NCBI GenBank assembly: GCA_019096155.1
Contig: JAHCVI010000001.1
Location: 62,001 to 126,000 of the forward strand
Direction: 5' to 3'
Origin: Staphylotrichum longicolle
Taxonomy: Eukaryota; Ascomycota; Sordariomycetes; Sordariales; Chaetomiaceae
DNA length: 64,000 nt
Shown: positions 47,501-56,091 of the stretch, piece by piece
Layout of the letters: each line of letters starts with the position of its first letter
Position numbering within the stretch: the first letter of the stretch is position 1
The notes under the pieces: generated by a model
What the model saw: only the letters and a program-made list of their open reading frames with translations
Databases searched by the model: none
Told to the model about the DNA's origin: nothing
Translations under genes and position numbers: made by a program

Positions 47501-47571
47501 TGCAGCTTGCTGGCGCCGTCGATGAATTGGAACACGTTTCCTGAAAGCGCAAGGGCGCTGAGCGGATCCAT
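44501..47571 (-). CDS. NACHT/STAND NLR-like protein, frame-broken
   Basis: N-terminus MDPLSALALSGNVFQFIDGASKL followed, one frame over, by QSASGITAGNRDAVAVYEGF, a helical domain typical of fungal NLR-like proteins. Intron 47006-47154 (149 bp). Then a helical stretch (DDLQRLRQELLSLSQTV), the NACHT P-loop FCISGKPGSGKSTMMRF (about 46420-46455), and FASFF|WNSGGLPLQRSIEGLYRSLLWQTL, where the frame slips at an A6 run (46333-46338, one base missing). Further on come GVFLWLHLALRQLAQG and LPPDVSEMFQKMLDKV (DUF7791-like), HRNLRDFLV, and ankyrin-like LLQKGASPNAK / LSHGAD repeats. STAND proteins are ATP-driven signal switches in fungal self/non-self and incompatibility responses. The N-terminal region also needs a frame change and has an in-frame TGA (near 47480-47495), so this may be a true pseudogene. 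Confidence 0.8.
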
Positions 47572-48190
47572 CTTGGATGGTGGAGGCGCACAAGGTGTAT
47601 CCTAGAGAGATTCGGACTCGATTATGTTACAGATGGGTGAAGATCTGGTTGGAAAACGGGCGCAGCCTTTGGTAGGTGCCCAGGTGGTTGAGGTGTCGCA
47701 GTCCCTAGACGAAAGCGTGAGTCTACCAGGGTTGACTCAGGGTCTGCTGGGTGCCCTTTGCGAGCGGGCTAATCAAACCTGGAGACGCAGGGCCGTCCGA
47801 AAAGTGGCATCTTAGGCGCCCTTCCAAGGTTGACTCTTTTCCGATTGCGTGAGTTGTGCTAAGCTGAATCGCGGAGGCGCCGAGCTGATCAGGGGGTGGA
47901 AACTGATCAGGGTGTGGAAGCGTTGTAAAAATAGATCACTGGCACTGGGGACCGACAACGAGAACCATCCGCAAGCGCCGGGAGGGCGAAGCTTCCAGGA
48001 CATGCAATACCAACTGCATAAAAGCCTTGGATAGGTAACAAGCCCCTCCACGTCAACCTTGCGCGCAGCCTTGCCTTCTGCCCTGATACGGCAAAGCCGC
48101 CACATCATGAAGCTGACCCCGGCAAGCAAACAGCCAATTTGAATGTTGAGCAAAAGAGAGGGAGTCGCAAACAGCAGCAGAAAGACGAGC
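47572..48190. other. Intergenic, no supported gene
   Basis: The minus-strand frame 47812-48261 encodes one hydrophobic stretch, but its start lies inside the tRNA-Thr gene. I do not support it. Confidence 0.4.
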
Positions 48191-48215
48191 AAAAACTTGG
48201 GGTTACTCCCCAAGT
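48191..48215 (-). terminator. Stem-loop plus T5 downstream of tRNA-Thr
   Basis: Perfect 8-bp stem (48195-48202 with 48208-48215), 5-nt loop, then five T on the minus strand (48195-48191), starting 11 nt after the tRNA 3' end. T5 alone suffices for Pol III; the hairpin is an addition. Confidence 0.55.
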
Positions 48216-48225
48216 CGAGTTGATT

Positions 48226-48304
48226 TGCCCACAGCCAGAATCGAACTGACGACCTTGTCATTTGAAAGTACTAGTGACACGCTCTACCACTGAGCCATGC
48301 GGGC
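48226..48304 (-). tRNA. trnT-AGT: tRNA-Thr(AGT) with a 7-nt intron
   Basis: Minus-strand cloverleaf: acceptor GCCCGCA/TGTGGGC (one G-T pair), D-arm GCTC-AGTGGTA-GAGC, anticodon stem TGTCA/TGACA, anticodon AGT, variable AGGTC, T-arm GTCAG-TTCGATT-CTGGC, discriminator A. Between the stem halves are 14 nt instead of 7, best explained by a very short 7-nt intron (CTTTCAA) one base after the anticodon. Total length is 79 nt. Confidence 0.92.
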
Positions 48305-48494
48305 CTTTGTTGAAGAACGCGAGGGATATCGGCGGTGTTGAGGGTGGGGTCCGGTGGAGGTGGTGGTCCCTAAGCGGGTCTGGCGAGATTCGGGTGGGCG
48401 GCGTGGCTCCGAAGACCGATTCGGCCAGTGGGCCTCGAACAGACACTGGGAAACGTCTGAGCCCCTGAGCTTGGTCATGACGGGGCCATCCGCG

Positions 48495-49673
48495 TCACCG
48501 TTCGACCGGTTCCGGGCGACGACCACGCTGGACGTCGGCGTCTTGTCTGCTCAAGCGACTCCTATGCTGCTCGGGAGGCTGCTCGCGGGGTCGGCGACTG
48601 GTGTGCTCCCTGTGACTTTGTTCTCTCCTGCTTCTCGGCACTTCCTCCGTCTGCGCCCCGTCCTTCGCTATACTGCGGTCCTCTATCCTCTCTTCTCGCC
48701 TGCCTCTGGTCATACGTCTCTCTTCCTGTCCCTCTGTCCCAGCCTTGTCTCTCTGCTCCCTTTCTTCCTTCCTTCGATGTCTTCTCTCCCTCCTTTCCCT
48801 CTCTCTCTCTTCCTCGGCGCCCAACTCCCTCTCTCGGGTTTCCCCTCGTTCCCTACCTCTCCCCCTCCGCTCCGCTCGTTCTCTACCACCCTCCCTTCCC
48901 TTCTCCCTCTCCCTTTCCCTCCTCTCCCTCTCCCTCAACCTCCTCTCCCGCCTCCCCGCCCGCTCCAACCCGGGATGCAAGTTGCGCATGTTGTGGATAC
49001 TCGCCTCGACGTTCGCCAGCGACCCCGTCAGCCGCTCGGCGTCCCTGACCAGCGCCTCCCGCACAGCACACTCGCGGTGCGCGGCGGGGTTCGCGGCGTG
49101 CGCCAGCCGCCGGATCGACTCGGTCGCGCCCCGCAGCTCGCGCGTGACCGTCTCCAGCGCGGCCGAGAGCTCCGCGTCGACGGCGACGGGCCCATTGCTA
49201 CCATTCCCACCCTGCATGCCCCGTGCCACGGGAATTGGTGGCGGTGGTGGTGGTCGCGCCGCGGCGGCGGCGGCGGCAGCTTCGCGCTTGGCCTCGCGTT
49301 TTGCTTCGCGCCTGCGCCGGACGAGGTGGCGGATGCCAAAGGCGCATACGCCGACTGCGAGCTGGCTGATGAGCGCGTGCAGGTTGTCGCTGTCGCTGCG
49401 CGGGATGCCGTCGCGGCTGGCGCCGCGCTTGGTGCCGGTGGTGCCGCTGGACGCGGCGCGGGCCTTGCTGCGGCTTGAAGAGCGGCGAGAGCGGGAGGGT
49501 TGCTGGTCGCGGGCGGCGGAGGGTGAGGGGTGTTTTGGTTGTTGTTGTTGCTCGCTGAGCTTCTTGAGCGAGTAGGAGAGGACGGCGCGGCCGAGTTGGT
49601 GGAGGATCTCGGGCGGGACTTTGGAAGTCTTGTTGGTGGACGGGGAGCCGCGTGGGCGGCGTGAGGAAGGCAT
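48495..49673 (-). CDS. Arg/Glu-rich low-complexity protein of unknown function
   Basis: Single open frame of 392 codons, start at 49673. The N-terminal 140 residues contain VPPEILHQLGRAVLSYSLKKLSEQQQQPKH and ISQLAVGVCAFGIRHLVRRRREAKREAKREA followed by poly-Ala and poly-Pro. The middle (about 150-240) is a plausible helical domain (AELSAALETVTRELRGATESIRRLAHAANP). From about 240 the protein is almost only Arg, Glu and Gly (RERERREREREKGREGG...), encoded by a long purine tract on the minus strand. Single alpha-helix or intrinsically disordered behaviour is expected. I recognise no family. The N-terminal half, with normal composition, is the best evidence that the gene is real; the C-terminal end could be different if an intron exists. 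Confidence 0.65.
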   Translation of the reverse strand: MPSSRRPRGSPSTNKTSKVPPEILHQLGRAVLSYSLKKLSEQQQQPKHPSPSAARDQQPSRSRRSSSRSKARAASSGTTGTKRGASRDGIPRSDSDNLHALISQLAVGVCAFGIRHLVRRRREAKREAKREAAAAAAAARPPPPPPIPVARGMQGGNGSNGPVAVDAELSAALETVTRELRGATESIRRLAHAANPAAHRECAVREALVRDAERLTGSLANVEASIHNMRNLHPGLERAGRRERRLRERERREREREKGREGGRERAERRGRGRERGETRERELGAEEERERERRERRHRRKEEREQRDKAGTEGQEERRMTRGRREERIEDRSIAKDGAQTEEVPRSRREQSHREHTSRRPREQPPEQHRSRLSRQDADVQRGRRPEPVER

Positions 49674-50333
49674 CTCAATAAGGGCTGATTACTTAGTGTT
49701 GTTTTTTGGAGTGACTGGGAAGTGTTGGATTTATGGTGTGAATGTGGTGGAAGAAGACACGATCTGTGAGTTGAGATTCCGATCTGTGGTGTTGGACGAT
49801 GCTGGGGAGAATGAGTCTCTCATGGACGACGCGCGTGGACGTGTTTTCAGCTATTAGTCCTCTTCTCGCGATATGGTCGATGACTGCACGCGATGCACGG
49901 CTCGTGGGGGTGAGGTGTGACGGTTGTCGGGTCAGTCAGATGCTTCGCGTGACCAGGTGACCGAGACACCACCACCACCACCACCACCACCAACAACCAC
50001 CACCAAGTGGTCCCTTGCATGCGCATTCTCAAATTGACACGGCCGGTTCGGGGAAAAATGGCATGAACAGAGTTTGGTGTTTGAACATGAACGCGGATGG
50101 CGAAGCCGTCCGATGTCGTGTCTGGTCGGTCCTCCACGAGTCTGTGGTGAGCGTTTGGTAAAGCGTTGAGTCCGCGGCTCGACTGCATGGTCGGAAAACC
50201 GTCGCATTTATCAGTGGCCCTGGAGCTCTCGATGCTATTACCGCTGCCTCGGCTGTCGTTGCTGGCTGGCTTGCTCTCCGTTTCTGTCCCAGTCAGCTCG
50301 CACCCTGCACAGCTCACATCACCGACGCTGGAC
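49674..50333. other. Intergenic with (CCA)n repeat
   Basis: No gene. An imperfect CCA/ACC triplet array spans about 49967-50006 between two minus-strand genes. Confidence 0.5.
49967..50006. repeat. Imperfect (ACC)n microsatellite
   Basis: Uninterrupted ACC triplets (about ten), then ACA ACC ACC ACC with an interruption; 40 bp, intergenic. Confidence 0.8.
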
Positions 50334-50663
50334 TTACAAGATGGACAGTTCAATCTCTCCCTTGATCTTTGCCTGCAGGTTGATGTCGACATCCAGATCC
50401 ATGTCTACCCGCACAGCAGGGGCACCTCCACGGTCATGGGGGTGTTGTACAGGGGCCATGGCCTCGTCGGGTGCTCTCGCGACCTGCGCCTCTTGAGCAG
50501 AACGTCGCTGCATAAGCGGGCCGTCGACACCTCGCGTCGTGGTGAGGCTTCTGTCGTGCTGCACATGCACTTGGTCGTCGTCTGTCTGGGTCCCGGTGTC
50601 GACCGCCGTTTCGCTCGCCCGTCGCGACTCTGGAGCGGGGCGTTGCGGGGAGTGTTCGGCCAT
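50334..50663 (-). CDS. Small conserved-looking protein with acidic beta-strand-like tail
   Basis: 109 aa from the ATG at 50663 (MAEHSPQRPAPESRRAS); the frame is open for 40 codons further upstream but without ATG. The N-terminal two thirds are polar and disordered-looking. The C-terminus VRVDMDLDVDINLQAKIKGEIELSIL alternates charged and hydrophobic residues and resembles the short tail (DMDLdVeieLkAKIkGdltLsLL) I associate with several small ascomycete proteins. No known function. An antisense frame over the same DNA (50166-50801, plus) is longer but has no such signature, so I prefer the minus strand. Confidence 0.55.
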   Translation of the reverse strand: MAEHSPQRPAPESRRASETAVDTGTQTDDDQVHVQHDRSLTTTRGVDGPLMQRRSAQEAQVARAPDEAMAPVQHPHDRGGAPAVRVDMDLDVDINLQAKIKGEIELSIL

Positions 50664-51353
50664 CGTCGTTTCGAAAATGCTGGAGCTGGCAAATTTCGGA
50701 GAGATCGAGCTTGCACTTCCGGTTGCTGTGAATTTCGAGATGCGCGTGGTTCGAAATTGAAGCTTAACAGCACGTTGAAGCAAGGGTTTGTGTTGAAGTG
50801 AGAAGGGAGCGATCCGCTGATGACGGCAGGATGGCCTGGTTATTGGACGTCGGTGTCGTCAGAAGAGCGTGACCTTTGGGAGCAGAAGTGGCTTGGTACT
50901 GGCACAACTGGCGGAGACTCGCTGCCGCTGACGTGAAGGATGGTCGAGAGGGCGGCGCTGTCGCAGGATGACATCACTCGTCGGGCCTCACGTCGATCCC
51001 CGATCGCAACGGGACGGCTATCCATGCCCGGCGGCGGCCGTTGCCTACTTTTCGGTCGCCATGAGCAGAAACAAGCGCGGTGTATCCGTAAAGGTTTCCT
51101 GGTCGCGGTGTTGGCCCGACACTGACTGGACATCACACAGCACAGCGGATGCGCAGCTGGGACGTTAATGGAGAATATCTATTTCCAACTCGCCATGCTT
51201 CCAACGCAGCCACTCTGGACTGCTGATCGCCAACGCAAGACGCGGGTATCTTGGTATTGTAAACCGGGACAAACTCGGCCCTCCGCTCGGTCGGCATGTA
51301 CGCACTTCGTGCTGCTGCAGACCAGGCCGAGTCTTCCCAACATTCCATCCAGT
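50664..51353. other. Intergenic, no gene seen
   Basis: About 0.7 kb between the small acidic-tail gene and the thioredoxin gene, both minus strand. No domain-bearing frame. Confidence 0.4.
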
Positions 51354-51743
51354 CTATGCGCTCCCGGCAGCAGCAGCAGCGGCCTTCTCCTTGGCGAGCT
51401 TCCCCATCTTCTCGGCGGCTTGCATCAGGGTCGGCAGGTTCGCGCCCTGTATTGTGACATTGCCGTTGACGGCGACCTGCTTCCCCTCCTTAAAGAACAT
51501 GAAGGTAGGCATGGCGGCAACGCCGTACTTTTGCGCAACGGACCCGACGTTGTCGACGTTGACTTTGGCAAAGGCAAGGAAGCCGGGGATCGAGTACGTC
51601 GACGCCATCTTGATGAAATGCGGCGCAATCATCTTGCACGGCCCGCACCAGTCGGCGTAGAAGTCGACGATTACGTATCGCGTGGTCGCGAGGAGCGAGT
51701 CGAAGTCGCTGTGCGACCCGACGTGCTTGACCGGCTCCGACAT
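51354..51743 (-). CDS. Thioredoxin
   Basis: Single exon, 129 aa. The classic thioredoxin fold is seen as VIVDFYADWCGPCKMIAPHF, with the redox pair Cys33-Gly-Pro-Cys36, the buried Asp of VDFYA, FAKVNVDNV, the cis-Pro turn AAMPTFMFFKEGK (Pro79) and the final helix. It reduces protein disulfides using electrons from thioredoxin reductase, normally in the cytosol; no targeting signal precedes it. An Ala/Lys-rich tail (KLAKEKAAAAAAGSA) extends about 20 residues beyond the usual end. No introns are visible, unlike most fungal thioredoxin genes. Confidence 0.96.
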   Translation of the reverse strand: MSEPVKHVGSHSDFDSLLATTRYVIVDFYADWCGPCKMIAPHFIKMASTYSIPGFLAFAKVNVDNVGSVAQKYGVAAMPTFMFFKEGKQVAVNGNVTIQGANLPTLMQAAEKMGKLAKEKAAAAAAGSA

Positions 51744-53522
51744 GGTTGCGCCGAACGACGATGGGACTTTTTGCGTTTGCGTATTCGAGAGTATTCACGT
51801 ATTCGCTCGGCGGGGCGCCGGATTTGCGCAAAGCTGGATGGATTTGATGTGTGTTGCAAGTCTGGCGTTGTCGCCAAAAGTTGACAGCGAAGCTGTTGAG
51901 ATAATGAACCTTGATGGGGGGCAGAAAATCACTGGGCCCGACGCTGTCACGAAACCTCAACTCCGCCTGACGGAATGCCGCGGGGCACAGCAAGCAGCAT
52001 GGTGGCCCCGGCTTGTCTCAAACGTGCCAAGCCATGAGCCGGGACAAGCACGCTCCAGAAGAGAACCCTAACCCTTGTCATGTCCCCTGAATCTCGACAA
52101 CAATGGGTCGTTCTGGAAGAAACAAGGCGTTTTCCAGAAAGTTCCTCAGAGCACGAACTGTCAGCACAGATCTTCAGGGTTTTGACCGCCATTGCGGCAA
52201 CGAATCAAGATCCATCTTCTTCCAGCACCCTGGGCGCTGAGTATCGAACACGAGCCCCGTCCATGTTTCCTCGAAACCCCAGGCTTGAACCAGGACACAC
52301 GCCAAGCTTGCACGCCCAAGACAGGCTGTGTCCAGGAAACATGATGTTCAAAGGAACTAATAAAAGAAAAAAGATGTGACTGTGTCTGAACCAGGGAGCC
52401 CAGGACAGCACACATCGTAACAAGCCAGATGGATCTGTCTTGAGCAAAACTGCCTCCAAGTGCAAGGGTCAAGGCTTTAGTCATCAGAGGTGCGCTGACT
52501 GTTCATCCCACGGGCTCGGTGGAGGACTGGCCTGTGATTTTGGAGGTCAACCAACGCTCAGGGACATGGTTGCACTGGCGGTGAAAGGAACATCGCAGGG
52601 ATGGTTCAAAGCCTGCAGAGCAACATGTCAGGCTGGCGGCAGTCACTGCCGCCAGCCTGGTCAAGTGAATCCGAGTCAACGCAAGTAGGCGGCTCTCGCC
52701 TGCAGAACGGCTGCTCAGCTCCCATCTCTTACAGTAGTTCGTGCACCCTGACCAGGGTCCTAGGGCGTGGCTGCATGGCCCTAGCATTGTGCAGCTTCCA
52801 GACCGCACGACAGCCCAATGGCACCCACAGTTGCTCGCCGTGGCCCGGCTAGCTGCCGAGGACCGGTGGGCACGCACTCAAGACGACTTGTCACACCTTG
52901 AATGCAGATATCACCATTTCTTGGCCTGTTGGCGACGAATGGATCCCAGAAACAGACGACATGATGGTCACATTCCGGTCCTGGACGCCTCCCCTGCCAT
53001 GAGTTAATCGGCGGCATGTCAAGTCCCCTACTGAAGGTCCTCTCCTGCCACTTCTACCTTGCTGGGCAGAGCCTCGGATTCTGAACGTGTGAGCCTGGCA
53101 CCCATGTGAATGGATCATGTCAACACCCTGGTCGAAGACCAATTATTTAAAGATTGAGCCCCCAGGCCCTCCCTAAGCCTTGAACACTCCCCTCCTTCCA
53201 CTTTCTGACTCCTTCCTGGCAATCTAATCCCGGAAACAGTCGGCTATCTTAGGCCGAGAAGCTGGCCTAGCAGGCACGGACATACTTTCGTCTCAACTTG
53301 ACGACCATCTACGGCAGGAAGTGGCCAGGCAAGAGCAAAGCTAGGCAAGCGGTGAGAAAATTTGAGGCCTTCCTGCCTCAAAAAGACCCTCGCCCTCGTT
53401 TTTCCACAAAAGATTTCAAACTTCCACTCCTCAAAACCACTCTCCTTCTCACAAGTGAGGAGATCTCCTCTACCTTTCCCCATCTCTCCCCAGCTCTCTA
53501 GAAGTTCAGCTTTGATTCCAGC
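51744..53522. other. Intergenic, contains a 31-bp palindrome
   Basis: About 1.8 kb with no supported gene; frames at 52080-52379 and 52440-52877 overlap on both strands. It contains the palindrome listed separately. Confidence 0.4.
52629..52659. repeat. 31-bp near-perfect palindrome
   Basis: Two 15-bp arms, exactly inverted (CAGGCTGGCGGCAGT and its complement), around a single central C at 52644. Confidence 0.9.
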
Positions 53523-54312
53523 ATGACTTCCCCAATTGACCCGCACACCAAATGCTTCTCGCATATCAACGGCACCAGCGAGGAGCTCCTTGACCGACTC
53601 GCCGTCTCTGAGCTCTGCAAGGGCTGGCCCGTCTACCGCGATGCCTCCGAGTGGCAGAACTACCGCGACCTCTTCGCCGACGAAGCCACTGTCTGGACCA
53701 GTAAGCTGCCGTCCCCGGGGTTCTTTGCAAACATGAACTGACTTGAGCCTCGACTTTCCTTCAGCTTGGAGCGGTCCGCTCCCCATCGACGACTTCATTG
53801 CCGTCTCCAAGGCAGGCAAAGAGAAGGGCGTCTTCATCATGCACCGCGAGTGCCGTACCTTGGTCGAGCTGAGCAAGAGCAACAACCGCGCCATCGGCAA
53901 GATGAAAGCCACCATCACTCACCGCTTCAAGTTCGACCCTGCCACCGGCACCCACGGCGCCACCCCCGACAGCGAGACCGCCGAGTTTGACGTCGACTGC
54001 GACTGCCGCTTCATCTTCTTTTGCGAGAAGAACCCTGCCACCCAGCAGTGGAAGGCCAAGTACGTCAAACTGTTCTACGAGAAGGACAAGGTTGTCCCCA
54101 CCGACGGCTTCACCGCTCCCAAGTTTGCCAAGGAGGAGCTGGACAAGATCCCCGCCGGCTACAAGTACCTCGGCGCCGCCCAGGCCCGTCTTGGCTACCA
54201 GATCGACCTTGATCTGCCGACTGCCAGCGGCGAGCTGTGGGACCGCATGTACGGCGAGATGGAGAAGTGGCTTGACGGCAAGCAGGTTGATCTCTTCTGG
54301 GACAAGAACTGA
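53523..54312 (+). CDS. SnoaL-like / NTF2-fold protein
   Basis: Two exons: 53523-53700 and 53765-54312; intron of 64 bp (GTAAGC...TCAG); 241 aa. The N-terminal half shows the SnoaL_4-like layout: LAVSELCKGWPVYRDASEWQNYRDLFADEATVWTTWSGPLPIDDFIAVSKAGKEKG with the Tyr/Asp-containing cone-forming helix and the W..Y..LF.D.A motif, then MHRECRTLVEL, KATITHRF and DCDCRFIFFCEK strands. The fold includes scytalone dehydratase, polyketide cyclases and ketosteroid isomerase, so it could act on a small metabolite. The catalytic residues are not clear enough to name a reaction. No signal peptide; probably cytosolic. No biosynthetic neighbours point to a pathway. Confidence 0.87.
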
Positions 54313-56091
54313 GGGCAAATGGCGATAATGGTTTGGCGTGGAGGACGTGGGAAGGCGCAGCGTAATTAATACTCGGTGCGAATGTTCTGGCTCGGCAATG
54401 ATACTTGCCAGGCAAGGGAAGGCGTTCGGGTTCTGCGGGTGGACAGTCGTGCGAACTTCATCTAGATTTCTTTGAGCTACCCGTCACAGCAGAGTGATGG
54501 GCATAATTGATCTCTGACCCGACCACCAAGAAAGAACCCATCCCTTCAGTCCTCAATGATTCCTCAGCCGATGTCGGAGGAGGATTCAACAAGGGTGTAA
54601 TCCTTGTCTTCCTGGTTCCTGGGTTCGACATCGTCACCGACAAAGCACACGCCTGCAGTAGTGCTCTTAAACCCTGCAGACCGCCACGAGGGAATGTGAG
54701 CACGGTTCCCCGGCTCGAGCGGGAAACCGAGCCGCTGGCGTGGGAGGATGCATGGCACTGTCAGTCTGTCACCGAGGAGTTGGAACAGCACGTGCAAACT
54801 GACGCCCCTTCGGGTACCAAAGACTGTCATTGGGCGGGGCCAGAGGGCTAACGTTCAGGTTGACATTAAAGGGAGAACCTGGTCCAAGGGGCAAAGGGCG
54901 GAGAGGAAGAAAAGTGACCAAAAACCACATTTCTGATAACAGAGGCAAGGAACAGGAAGATCACCAGCAAGCGGAATGGATGGGCGGTATGCAACAACAA
55001 ACAAACATTCCAATTACGCAAGACATCCAACGTTTCCACATGTACATAAACCACCTCCATTACATGTTACCAGTGCTATGGACCTCATGGTTCCCGTTCG
55101 TTTTTGCTCCTCCGCCCCCTCAAGTGTACATGATTTTTATCCTCCTCACACATGTTTTCATCATCACCCATCTTGACATGAGGCGGCTGTGGAAGAACAA
55201 GAGAAAGTCTAGAAAGAAACTGCTAAAAAGAAAAATGCAAATCGTTACATGATGTTCATCCGTGTACATGAGGGTATTCCATCGTCAGTCATGATCCAAT
55301 GCTTCCAATCCAATCCAGCCCAATCCATCCGGTACATGAGTTGCCAAAACAAAAGGAGATGAAATCAAACAAATGTATCCCAATAACTCTCAACAACAAC
55401 AGAACAAGTTAGACAAGGTGAAAATTTTTGCCAACAGTGAGCCACCGAGTTGAGGAATGGAGGTGTGAAAAGGGGGAAGGGGTGAGTTGGCTTCGGGGAA
55501 CAGAAAAAAGCAAGTGACAAAACCACCAAACAAACAGACAGTAGATGAGACAACAGACAAACACAAAAAAAAAAAAAAACAGTGAGCCAACCCGAAGCAC
55601 GGCATCCTCCTTCCCTTTTTGGTGTGTTCTCTCTCCCCTCCCCTCCAACATGGGTGTTTCTAACCAAGGGCTCAAGCCCCGTTTCAACTGGGGTCGCGTC
55701 ATGTGCGCGCCGCCATTTGCTCTCCCTTTCTCCCCCCATCCGCGCCGAACTGGGGTTGCAGTAGCAGCGCGGAATGGGCATGAGCTCGCCGAGATGGACG
55801 AGGGGGGTTCAATCATCGGACTTGAAAGACTGCGAGGTATTTGACGACGACGACGCAACCGAATCGATCGATGACCGCGGGCTCGCCGAGGGGCTCGAGG
55901 ACGCGCTGCTGCTGCTGCCGCCGCCGGATCGTAGCTTTCTGAGGGTGCACCGCCTGAGGAGTTGCCTATTGTGGTGTTTCAAACCCCCGTTAGTATGTAT
56001 ATACATCACCTAAGGGGGGCTTTCGAAAGGAGGTCTGTGTTCAGCAGGGTAGGGTGACGGTGTGGGATGATGTTCTGTGTGTGTGTGATGT
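54313..56091. other. Intergenic / 3' regions of convergent genes
   Basis: About 1.8 kb. An A16-type homopolymer sits near 55565-55580. Frames at 55365-55858 (minus) and 55545-55844 (plus) are low complexity and unsupported. Confidence 0.4.

Noticed and set aside
47812..48261. 149-codon minus-strand frame with a hydrophobic stretch
   Set aside because: Its start codon lies inside the tRNA-Thr gene and nothing else supports it.
50166..50801. 211-codon plus-strand frame
   Set aside because: Antisense to the small acidic-tail protein, whose C-terminal pattern is more convincing.
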